This document shows positions 10,850 to 24,113 of a DNA stretch of 64,000 bases, one piece after another. Under the pieces are notes generated by a model. That model was not told where the DNA came from. It worked only from the letters and a program-made list of their open reading frames with translations, and searched no databases. The position numbers were made by a program, and so were the translations under genes. Position 1 is the stretch's first letter. Every line of letters begins with the position of its first letter. The stretch is from Setoptus koraiensis. Taxonomy: Eukaryota > Arthropoda. The stretch spans positions 10,850,001 through 10,914,000 of the forward strand of contig CM106585.1 of assembly GCA_048013815.1 (NCBI GenBank), written 5' to 3'.

Positions 10850-13800
10850 CTGTTCAGTTGTTACGATATGAATATAAATATATATATATATAATGGAATG
10901 GTTAGTTATTTTGTTTAATGGCAGAGTGGACATGGATATGGCCGAAGGTTTGCGAATGAGAAAGATATAAAGCAGAGATATAGACCAAAAGGTGGCGCTT
11001 CGAACGTCTAAATATGTCAGAGAGGATGATTGATTTTGAGACACATGATTATTCATCTAGAATTCAGCATAGCAAGTTATAATAACTTTGTTGCTTCGAG
11101 TTTCGAGTCTGATCTGATAGTATCTGACACACACTAGTGAGTGGTGAGTCTCGTGACGAGCGATAGAGGAAGAGAGAGAGAGATTGTTTCAATGTTGCAA
11201 ACAATCAATGTACACAACTGTACCGACTAGTGGTGCTATATGCAGCCTGATGACCTTGTGATGAAGCCATCCACTAACGATAACTCTCTAGCTCACTTTA
11301 TTTGCTAGAATTGGGCCCACGATACTAACTAATCTCATTATAAACATATCACTTGGGATGTGAGGCTAGTGAGCGTATCACTGTCACGCATTTGACTGAC
11401 TATGATTGAATCAACTCACTAGCTAACAGTCACTAGTTTTTGATGCCGACGACCATCAACAAGTGATCACCACAAAACGACAACAGTCTCACATAATATC
11501 TGCAGCAGACGACAATGATGATGACGTTGATTGATGCGCATCATTTGAATATTTGTTGTTCAACTTGGTCTCGTCTTAAATCATCATCGCAACGAGTATG
11601 AAAAGTCTTAATATTATTAGATGGATGGCATCTAATAATGGTATCTATTTGTTAAGCATGATTGAGTGGTAATCAAGTGTGTGTCGCGGATAATAAGCCA
11701 AACAAACAGATATCATTGCTGTTGATGCTGGTGCTGCCAACACTCTCATTAGATGCCAACATTCCAGCTAGGGGTCGCTAATGAGCTAATGAGCCAATGA
11801 GCTAATGAGCTAATGAGCGACCCACCGAGCTGATAGGCTAATAAGCCGAGATGAGATGCGATAAGATAAGATGCGTATGTAATACATATGTTTATAGAAT
11901 AAAATGGCAGAGCATCCCAAAACGATGAGAGTCGTTGAACTCTAATTATCTAGATTGTCGCCGCTGATTAGGGCCGATTACTATGTATTGGCGTTTACTG
12001 CCGTTTACTGGCGCACATTGCCAAGCAGCCAATCGGAGCCGATTGTGACGATAATGTGTCACCCTCAAAACAAATCAATCTTTGAGTGGCACAAATATGC
12101 GATCAGCGACTCGCGAGCGACTTTTGTTCATCAACATTTTTCATCGTCGACTGTGAAAAAGTAACTTTTCATTGTCAGAGATTGCCAAAACGATCGACGT
12201 TATCGTTTTGGCGATGAACGAGCGCTGAAGGAGCAAGAAAATCGTTTTAGGTTAGAGTTTTATATTCACCGTGTCTTTGATGCTTACGTCTGCTACCTGA
12301 ATTTGGTTGAATGGTTGTTGTCGATGGTTTGAAATTGATTGATTGGTTTAATTTGAAATTTAATTGTTTGTTGTTGTTGTTTGTCAATCAATGTCAATCA
12401 AGCGATCGATAGATCAAGCACACAGACACACATACAAGAGAAATTGTAAATTATGTTCCAAAAAATCATTCATTCAACGAAGGGGATGAAAAGAAAAACA
12501 AAATTAATTAAGATTATGTCTAGTTGCTTGGATGGGATCTGCACACGACAAGATGTGTGTGTGTGTGTTATTGTTTTATTTGTGTTTGTGCGTTGTTAAT
12601 GAGTTTCTAATTAGCCAAGCGAACAAGCGACGGCGATGGTGTTAAAATTAGAACACACATCTCGGCTATTTATGTACTCGGTTATGCTTGTGCTTGTTGG
12701 CTTGCAAATGTCATAGAATGCCTGTCGGTTGGTTGGTGCTGTTGTGGTTGCATTGATGCAAATCTTTTCATCTTCAACAGCGAATTCAACCATTCATTCG
12801 ACTGATCGCTCGGCCGTTCGCTCGGCTGTTCGTTCGGCCGTTCATCCGACTGCTCATTCGACTGCTCATTCGACTGCTCATTTGACTATTCGTTCGAGTT
12901 CGCGAAAAAGCAACACAACAAACAGCAATAATTACGTGTGTGTATGGCTAAAAAATGATAATGAGTGAGCAATAAAGAAGCCCACGCGTTTGCGTTAATT
13001 GGACGATAAATTAGAGTAAAATGTTCATTTAGTTACATGCGCACAGTAGCTGGCCAAACAAGTTACAAATGAGCGATTAGGGTGGCTGCCAGACGGCGAC
13101 CACAAGTAAACACGAAAATACCCCCTCGACGATGTTTATCGCAGGGTCTGTTTGCATTGCACTTGTGTTGCTTGCAAACAAGTACAACCCACACAATAAT
13201 CACCACTCACATTTAATCATAAATGTAACACCACGCACAGGTGAGTGGCGATTAGCGAGCTTGTCAAAATGGCTCGCAAGTTGGTGGTTGAGTGAGACTT
13301 TGAGACGCGAGCTGCGGGCAAGCGATTAGAGCAAACAATGGCAACAAACAAACAAACCATGCTTTTCATGCTGATGGCTCGCTGGCCGAATGTGACGCGA
13401 TCCTCTGATTAATCAATCAAATATAATATTGCCACTCATGAACTAAATCCATACAAATTAAGTGTTTACGCAGCCATTACTGGCCGGCGTGCGAGCCAAC
13501 AGCGCACCGGTGGGCCAATTAATCAATGTGCCCAACAAACATCAACACCTATTATTGCACCTTGCAGTGGTTTGCCGGCCGGCCACTGGTCGCTATTAGC
13601 CATTTAAGCACCAGCGATTGGCCATTGGCCGGTGGCTGGTGGTGTGTCATTGCGTAACATGAAATGTTTGCGTTGAGTTGGCGTTTAAATACAAGCGACG
13701 CGAACATCATTTATAGGTTTACATTAGCGAGATTTAGCGTTTGTCGAGTTAGTTTTGTCGAGCTGCTGCAGTGGCAATTGGACAAGTGTGTAAAGCGTGA

Positions 13801-16800
13801 GCGCAGTTACGTAACACAAGTGACAGCGTTGTAACCAACTGAGTGTTTGTAATTGATGACGACACGTACGTGTGTGTTGTGCCAAATACTGTGCGACTAC
13901 GTGCCAGCCAGTTACAAACGTTGCCAGTTACAGTTAACGCCGATGGGGGGCTTACACACAAAACTAACTTACTCGAGAGCGGCTTAAATGGCGGCCAAGT
14001 TGAGCCATTTAATCTGTTCTGTCTGGCAAGTTGTTGAGAGGACAGGGGGCCTCTATTAAACCATTAGTGTGACGTGTGTTTATCTCTGGCACTGTTCGCG
14101 TCTGGTTGTCGGTGTTAGTTTAAGTGGTTTCAGCGCTTGTCTGCTGGCTTGAGATGGATGCCAGCGATAATAAAATCATTAGGATTGATACACACGTTCG
14201 CTCTGTGCTGCTCGCCCGCTGTATTATCGCCCGCTGTATTATCGCTCTCCCAAGGCAGATAATCTATTACGAGTGGTCGTTGGATGCAGCCGACTTTTGC
14301 TCTTGTTACGCAACTCTCATCGCGACTCTCATCGCGACTCCCATCGCGACTCCCATCGCAGCTCCCGTCGCAACCCTCGTCGCACACACACACACAGAGC
14401 AAATAACTCGGCGCTACACATTACATAATAAACAGCACAGTTGATATTATACAACATATAGTACATATTACATAATATGATATAATTGATAGGCGCTGTT
14501 GTTGTCGGCGAGCGGGCCAGCGAACGGCCAAGACACAACAAGACAATCTGTTGTGTGTGAGGTCAAGTCATAAACCTACGTAAGCCGTAACAATAAACAG
14601 TTACTCTGCCCCCAACAAATTGCCAGATAATAGATTGTTTGGGCACACTGCATTGTATTGGCTGTATCGTGTTACTCTGGCAAGCGGCCGATGTAGCCTG
14701 AAAAAAGTATTAATAGTATTGGAATCAATAAATAAAGATTACTGTGTATAAATATTCAGCCAGTGCACTTAATTTGCTGTTGCCCATTCGGTGAGACGCC
14801 GGCCGAACGCCGCCGAACGCCGCCGAACGCCGCCGAATTTGTGCCGTGAGATTCTCGCTGACACCGCCATTGACAGCGCTTGTAATGCGGCGCCATGTGA
14901 GCATTATAATGGCTGGGCTCCCGCTCATAGAGTCAAGTCTGGCAAAAAGTGTCTATTTAATCTAATGAAGATTAGCTTTTGCGCTCGCTGGCATAACTGA
15001 CAAGATTGCTGCGCAGTCCGACAGTCCGGCACTGGCTGCGACTCGCCGGGCCGGGCCGGCCCGACCGCCGCAGCGCTAATTTGAATGGCGCACACACAAT
15101 CCCGACGAATCGCAACCAATTGGCCGGCCTATCAATCATTCTGAGACTGAGTCAGGCGCTGCGTTATGCCCACGACCAGATATAATGATCGCTCGCTCGC
15201 TTGCCCGGCGAACACTTTTCACAATGGCGCCGGCACTGATGGCGCGAATGGATCGGCCGGCGTCGGCCGGCATCGCATACCGTGGGATACCATGGCATGC
15301 TACGGGACGCTCGGCGCTCGCAGCCGGTTCGCGGCCACTTGCGATGCCGACCGTCCGACCGTCCGCATCGAGCGCGGCGTGTGCGGACGGTCAACCGGTC
15401 AGCTACCGGCCGCTAGCTCGCCGCCCGTGAGACCACCTGTGCGAACATGGGAACAAAAGGTGCCGAGGCGGCCACTTAGACGGCGCACTGCTCGCTCGCT
15501 TTGCAATCAATTGACATCGATTAGGGCGCATTCGACACGGTCGTTCGCTCGTCTCGTTCGGCGACCGGGCAACCGGCCGGTCGGCCGTTCTCGCTCGGCC
15601 GGCCGGCCGGCCTGAGAAACCGCGTCCGCCGAAACAGATCGTCGTTGTGGCCAATAAATATAATCGTCAGCTTGGCCGGCTGCTGTCGCAGGCCGCCAGC
15701 GGCTCGCAAACTGCGCGACTGGCAATGGCCAATTCAAATGGCCCACACACTGACCGGGCGCTGCGATTTCGAGGCAAGAGTTGCCCGCTCGCCAGCCCGA
15801 GTTTTCGGTCGGCCCGAGTTTTCAGCCGGCCCGAGTTTTCAGCCGGCAGCGGGCCGACGACTGTCGACGACCCGCAACGACGAAAGCGGCAACAGCGACA
15901 GCGACAACGGCGACGGCGGCGGTAACGGCGATGATGTAATCAGTGCGAGGTGAAATGATGCGAAAAGTCAAATGGCGCGCGAGGACCAAACGGGCAACAA
16001 GCAAACAAACACTGTGTCGCAATACGCCAGGCGCATCATTTTTTGCCCAGTTCAATATCTTATTTTGCCAGCTCGTACGAGACAAGCCGCTGGCAAAGTT
16101 GCTGGCAATGGCTGGCGATTTCGGGCGATTGCGGGCGATTTCGGGCGATTGCGGGCAAAAAATAAACAACTATCAGCGCCGCTTGTCAAACTATTTTAAT
16201 TTATTTATATTCCGGCGACCACGGCACGGAATATAAATAAATTTGCGCGCGCGCGCGCGCGCGTTTGCCTCTGCAAAGTTTGCGCAATTGTAAAGCACAG
16301 CGCAACCATTCATCATATCTGACATATTGCGCCAGCATTGTGTGTGTGTGTGTGGCGTTGCACAGTGAACAAACAAATTACACGGCAAAGTCACACAATG
16401 TAATAACGCGCACAGGGCACAGAGCGGCACAGGGGTCCCCCAGAATCGCCGTTATGTTCCGGTGGGGCGTCGCATGTGATGTCATCATTGGTTGCGTTGG
16501 GCCGGTGGCGGCACTGTTGCGTGTGTAATATTGCGCAATAACGTGTATGTTGTCGGGTATACTGACAGTGGGTATATTGTGAGTATATTGAGTATATTGC
16601 GTAATATTGTGCCGCCATTGTGTCACAACAGGGATCAATGGTGTCACTAAACGGATTGCGCAATAATCGTGCAAGATTGCGCCACAATCGTGCAAGATTG
16701 CGCAATAATCGCACTAAATATTGAGCAATATCACGCGTGCAACAACCGACGACAACAACCGACGACAACAACAACGGTGACAAATGGCCGCACAGAGCCG

Positions 16801-18318
16801 GCCAAGGTGACGAGATGCGCGAATGGCGAAATCAGTGATGTAATCTCGGCGTCTTATAGACCGGTTGTATGTCGTTTTGTGTAGGCTTGCATCGGACGGT
16901 TGTATATCATACGGGCATATAGGCCATGATTTAGTTGGACGACTCACGGTTGTTGGCTCAATGAGAGCGTTATGGCGACCATGATGACAATAATAATAAG
17001 CGATATATTTAAGTCAGTCTATTAGACACTAACGGTGACTGGAATGCGTCACTTGACAAGCACAACAACAACAGCGACAGCGACAACGACGACAACGACG
17101 ACGACGACGCCGTTGGACATGACAGAGAATAAATAGATCGTATGACACCATCAGATAGCGACTATCTGGAGCATCTCACTTGTTTGTGTGGCTGCAAACG
17201 CTGCCAGCGCCAACACAAACACCGAGCCAGCTGATAGTCGCCTGATTCATTCAGTCTATATAAGAGCATGGGTGACATTTAGATCGCTCATCAAGACATT
17301 GATCTAAATGTCGATGACGACTTGTAATCTAACATTCCTTTTATCCGCAGCAGCTGCGTCTCGATGCCGATACCATCTCACAATCGTCGCCGAGTCGCCC
17401 GTCAACGACATGCCAAATATCCGCCACTCACTGATATTTGCCCCGATAACTTGTCGTCGTGTTTGCCGTTGTTGTTGTTGCCGTCGTTGCCGTTGTTGTT
17501 GTTGCCGTCGTTGCCGTTGTTGTTGTTGCTGTCGTTGCCGTTGGTGCTGTTGTTGCTGTCGTTGCTGTTGTTGCTGTCGTTGTTGCTGTGCACAAGTGTC
17601 AAGTGCCACTAACTACACCGACTGACCAATACTGTTGCTCGCTTTTTAAGTGATTTAAGCGATCATTATTCTTTCTTTTCGCTGGCCAGCAATCTCTGCA
17701 CAAAGCTCACTGAATCAGATTGCCAAGGGGAGCCTCTCTTAGGGACTCTTAGCACACACACACACACATTCCACAGTATCCCGAGAGTGTGAGATTCCGC
17801 CAACATGCCATGCCGGCGCTATCATAATTGTCCATCTTGTTCCAGCCATTAATATACGCCACTGGCCACTGGCCACTCGCTGCCACGCTCAATGCGACTC
17901 ACTAACGCGACTGACACGACTTGCGATAGATGGCGGCGATAGAAGTGATTTTAATTGAAAATTCAACAGCGACAACAACAACGACAGCGACAACAACAAC
18001 GACAACAACGGCAGCATTATTTGACATTGTTGACGCGTCTTTGACTCGCTTTGCTGCATCACTCACTACACACACCAGTGACCACCAACCAAGATTGTTG
18101 CTGGCCGCTTGTGTGTCGCCTTTGCGGTTGATGTTGTTGTTGCTGTTGTTGCAAATAAGACAACAACAGGCAAACAAATACTTTGCATATCTTTGAATGC
18201 TGTCGCCACTAGATTAACATTGCAATGGCATTGTCAGTGCTGGCCACAAAAGCACTCGACAAAAGAATAACAACTTGTCTCGCTCGTCTGTGCCGTCCGA
18301 CAACAATTGTTGTTACAC

Positions 18319-18350
<32 letters not shown>

Positions 18351-21039
18351 GTTGTTGCTGCTGCTGCTGTTGTCGTCGTCTCGTCGCAAATGTGCGCCAC
18401 AAATGACGCAACCGATTGGCCCATTCTAATTGGTCCGTCTCTCTAGTATCTGGCTCTAGTATCGAGTGTCCAGTGCTTAATATCTAGCATCCATTATCTA
18501 GTGGCTAGTATCTAGTGTCCAGTATCTAGTGTCCAGTTTCTAGTGTCCAGTATCCAGTGTCCAGTATCTAGTATCCATTATCTAGTGGACAGTAGACCGG
18601 CCGGCAATGGTGCCAGCGCGGTAGCTCTGGTGGCCGGCGCGCACACTACCTGCGCCATAGCCACAATGAGCCACACTGAACCACAATGAGCCACAATGAA
18701 CCACAATGAACGATTGAATGATTGACAATGATTGACAATAATTGTCTGAAAAGCTCTAGCGCGCTCTTTGGCCACCAGACGGTGCACCGGCACGGCAACT
18801 GTCCTTCCCACGCATCATTGAAAGTTTCAATTTGAAACACCATGATTGCCATTATACTGCACTCATCTCGCATACAAACCACATATACCCAGATATGCGG
18901 ACATGGCCACAGCCAGACAATAAAGCGAGCCCCGAGGCGCCCCCTATGACTCACTCAACGCTGGCACAGGTACACCATTGTTGGTATTGATGGATGGCCG
19001 AAATATTTAGGGCCGACCAGTTATCGCTGGCCGGTATCGGTTGTTGTCGGTGAGGTTGTTGTCGGTGTGGTTGCTGTTGTTGGCGGTGGTTGCTGTTGTC
19101 GGTGGTGGTTGGTGGTGGCGACGCTAATTGCAATTATGGCCGCGTGCAATTGGCGCTAATTGTGGCGCTGGCCTGTGTGTGGCCGGAGTCATTTGATTTG
19201 AGTCGGCCAGACGCATTCATCGGTGGACGCATCCACGGGTGCACACATTCATGGGTAGATTGCGGTATTTATAGGTGACCATAATCAATCACATGGCTGT
19301 TTGTGTTGCAGTGAACTGACCAGTGCGCTGTGCAAATTACTCTTCGTGTCACCATAATGAATCATTAGCATTTTTACCTGAGTTTGCGTCGGAGGCATTA
19401 GTGCACTATTAGCGAAACACACTGGCGCTGTCAGTGTTGGCGCTGTCACTGTTGGCGCTGTCAGTGTTGGCGCTGTCACTGTTGGCGCTGTCACTGTTGG
19501 CGCTGTGTCAACTCCAATTCATTAGAGTGCAATGGGCACCACACCGCACACAACAACAGCAACAACAACAACAGCCACAACAACAACAAGAGCCACAACA
19601 ACGGCAGCAGCCGCAACAAGCGCGGACAAATCGACACTTGGGCGCTTGTGTGGTCCGCTTGCTCCTCCCACGCACCGCGACGCTGCATCGCTGCATCGCT
19701 ATATCGCTGGCACACACAATGGTGGCGCTGCGAGCACAAGTTGTGATACAAAGTGTGTTTGCTCGGACAGTGTCCATTGTTGACCGGCGGCCATAATGTG
19801 TGCGTGTCATTGTTGTCGTGGGAAGGCCCGAAAGCAATCAATGAAATGTCAGCCAGCCAGCCAGCCAAACAAACGGACTGTGCTGAACGGGCACACAAGA
19901 CAAATCATGGCAGCTCGTCATCATTTGCTGCTCACCCAAAATCAATTATTGTGAGCCTAATCGACAGGTAGCTCTAGGCACAAACTGGCCGCAAACTGGC
20001 CAGCAAATTTATTGGCTGTTGTGTTTATTGGCGTGACTGTTGCGACTAATTTTGCTGGCGCTGCCCCTGCTACCGTTTGACTGTCAGTTGTTGGTCGACA
20101 CAGCAGCGACCAAGGGAGATAATTTTCAACTCGCAAGTCGTCGAATGCGCGAACCTTCCAAGCGGGCAACATTGTGCGACTTGACCGAGCAATATTGTTG
20201 CTGTTAACCAGTCAGTGAGAAAAATGTCGTCGGGTTGCCACCTATGGAGCCGCACAATTAGTTTGGCCGGTGGCGCTAGTAGTAGTAAAATTGTCATTTG
20301 TCATGGCCGTGATCATTGATGTATTATCATTGATCGGGCGCTTGTTAGTTGGCTCTCGACTGGCTGCCCATATCACGGGCACGGCCTGTAATACGGGTCA
20401 ACATGATTAATTGATTACGGCGCCGATGCTCGCCGTGCCCAAGTGAGCGCAACACAAATTTAATTAGAATAATCGCCATACTTGTCCATGGCGACCGTGT
20501 ATATCCACTGTGTATATCCCGGGTATATCCACTGTGTATATCCCGGGTATATCCACTGTGTATATCCCGGGAATATCCACGGCCGTGTGTGTATATCCAT
20601 ATCGGCGCGAATATCGGCGCGAATATCGGCGCGAATATCGGCGCGGATATCGGCGCGGATATCGGCGCGGATATCGGCCCGAATATCCGCGCCGATATCC
20701 CGGCGCAAACATACAGGCCAGGCGAAATGCACGCCAGCGAGCGGCCGGGATTATGCCGGCGACACGATGCGAGCATCATTAATAATCATTATTGTTGTAT
20801 TATGACTTTGCTCTGTTTGTCGGTTGGCCAGTTTATCTCAAGGTGCACAACGCAAACAAATATTATCCTGCAGCGGGCACAATGCTGCCCGCAGTAATGA
20901 TACTCGGCTTCGGGCCGCCATCGGCGAGAGCGGCCCGAAGCCGTACGGACAGCGGGCCGCGGATAAAGAGCCGCGGATAAATAGACAAACAAATGGTGCG
21001 TTAATAACGCAACGACGCTAGGTGTTGAGGCGCGTGTCG

Positions 21040-21081
<42 letters not shown>

Positions 21082-24077
21082 CTGTCCGACTTGTTGTTGT
21101 CAAAACAGATAAACACAACTACTTATGTAATAGCAATAAACATCTATCAACTGGCGGCAGCTGCTCGCAACTCAGCGCCGCCGCCACTGAGTGCCACCGA
21201 GTGCCAGTTTCGGGGGCCCCGCGCTGAGCGCGTGTGGGGTCAAGATTGTTTATTTATCTCACTGGGTTCTCACACACACTGAGAGATCTCGATAATATAA
21301 TAACCATTTAGAGAGATAATAGAGAGTGTGCGAGCGACACAGCGAGATTTAACCGTTAACCCGAGTCAAGCCGAACCGTGCGGCATGTGCCCCATGGTTG
21401 CGTAATGATGCCCGCCGGCCGAGTTCGGGCCGGCCAAGTTCAAATTTGCCGCTTGCCCTGTTCTGGTGGCGGGCCCCCGATTCTTGTGGCCCCCGATCTA
21501 ATAATATCGGCACACACAAACACGTATAATCTGTGCCAATATCAATAGAATTACCCCAATGGATTGGTGTTAAAAGATCATAAATCAGGAGCGTCGTTAA
21601 TTTAATCGTACGCGCGCGCGCGATGGGGCCCCAAATTGTGCACAGAGATTGGCGCATTTGAGCGCATCATTTAATTTGTGTGCGCGCCTTTATTTATTCA
21701 TCATGGCCGTGGGGCCAAGTTGAATTGTCAACACAATCCAACTATTATTCACTGTTATAAATATTACCTTATATTGCCATATGAAGCCATTGTCTGTAAT
21801 GAGGAACAGACTGTGAATAACAAACAATTTGTTGGGGCCATATCGCACATGAAGGCAGCGATGAGATAGACAAATAATGATAATGATGATGCCATCAGCG
21901 CGCAACGGGGCGCACAATCGCGACAACTGTGCCAGTGTGTGTGTGTGGGGCACAGTGAATAATTGAAACGTAGAAATGTCACTCTACCGCTGTGACATTC
22001 ACAGAGTACACAGCGCACAACAACTGGCACAGAATTGGCACTAGAGTCTCTAGTGTAGAGAGTCACGAATGCCATGCCAGAGGATGGCACAGGATGGCTG
22101 CCCGCTGCGCAATTGGGGCCCCACTGGATGATGTAACAACTGTCGAGATTGTGTGTCAGGTATGAGTTTGCTGTTAAATTATGAATACAGTTTGGTATTA
22201 TTGTCGCGGGCCACACACAACGCGACGGCGACAAATGGTGCGCAAGCGGATAGTTTGCGACAGCAGCAGCAGTGAATATACAGTGATAAGTGAATGGGAG
22301 TGAGCAGATAGTCGGCGTAAATAGTTTGAAAAATGGTGTGTCCGACAAGATTCTTTGCGAACATTCTTAGAATAGATGACAAATTCTCGCTGCTCACTCA
22401 TTCGAGCAGCTCAGCCGGCCATTGCACAGCGCTTGTGTTGGGCAATGGATCGGCGGCCGCTCGACAGGTAACTACTACTGACCGGCCGCACTCAGTCACT
22501 AAACGGCTACGGCCAATTGATTTGTTCAATCAATGTTGCTGGCCGGTTGGCCGCCTGTTTGTCAGCCGGCCAACCGGCCAGCACTGACCCGACTGAGTGA
22601 GCAGCCGGCTAATTTGCATACTTGGCATTCTCTGGCAATCTCATTCACCTGTCGCGCTGGCTTTGACGGGGCAGCGCACACTTCAATTTGATAGCCAGCA
22701 CTTTGATACTGTCAATGATTGTGATGGCTTGCCGATTGCCGCTTGTCGCTGTTGGCAAGTGAACAAAGTTGGCTCACTCACATTATCTCAACAAATTGCA
22801 TGCATAATGTGTGATAGTCAGTTATAACAGAGCAGCGACACTTAATGATCGCTCGACATCACTCGACAGTCTTGACGACGACGACACACTGTCGATATGT
22901 CATCGCTCGTCGCTGATTGATATCAACGACACACTCATGTTGTCGTTTGCGACAAGCTCGCATGGCGAACAAAAGATGGATATTGGTTACGACCATGAAA
23001 GGTATGTCTTTTGATCGACCATTATCATTCGACAGCAGCGGCAACGGCAACAACATCAACAACAACGACAGCAACGGCAACAACAACAACGACAGCAACA
23101 ACAACGACAGCAACGGCAACAACGTTTCAATATAGGCACAAATTTTAACAGCGCTGGCAAGCTCGCCGGCGCTGTAACAGCTTGCCAGCGCTCGCCCGCC
23201 GCCTATCTATAAATGATTGATGAGCTCACATCGCGATATAGACATTGGCGCTGCCTGAAATAGTATTGAGTGTGTTGATTGGCCCCATTTAGCGCAAATT
23301 TTGTGTGTATTAGGCTGGTGCATTAGGGCTGGATATAAATGGATGGATGGATAGGCCAGCCATTGGCAGCCGGGCGATTGTAGACGGCGATGTGTGTGTG
23401 TAAACTGTAATTGCTTGGCACTGATTGAGTGACAGTTTCAATTTGCATTTTCGACAGTTTCATTTGTTGTTCGCTCACTCACTCACTGGTCTGAGTATTC
23501 TGACACACACACACTCACACACTAGCGGTGGTAATAGTAAAAAACTAGGCTACAATACGTTACGTGAATACTGTTTGTGTGTGTGTGTGTGTGTTCGAAT
23601 AATATAATTTATATAATGTTACATCAGACGTCGATGCTACAAACTGACTAGGCTGATATAAATAATAAATAATAATTTTGTTTTGCATAACAACGAGTGA
23701 TGAGTGATCAAGAGAGAGAGAGAGAGAGAGCGAGAGCCAGCAACAACGCCAACAACAGCACCACCAACAACAACAACAGCAACAACAACAGCAACGGCAG
23801 CACCAACTGCACCGACGACCGACAACAACCGACAACAACTAACGCTCAACGAAAACAGCCGATCAATCTTTCTCTGTCTCGACGAACTCTCTTTCTTTCG
23901 CTGTGTGATACTCGCTTTGTAGTAGAGAGAATACAAATATTATGCCAAGTGAAACAACATTGGCCAATGAGACATGCAAATGAGCACCCATCACTAGCGT
24001 TGCGAGCAGGCGAAATAACATTGAGTAATAACATCGAGAGTTAATCGGCCAACAGTCTCTATCTCTACTTGAGATCT

Positions 24078-24113
<36 letters not shown>

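Noticed and set aside
20499-20700. Regularly repeated units resembling a CRISPR array
   Set aside because: Units are head to tail without unique spacers, and the genome is eukaryotic. It is a minisatellite.
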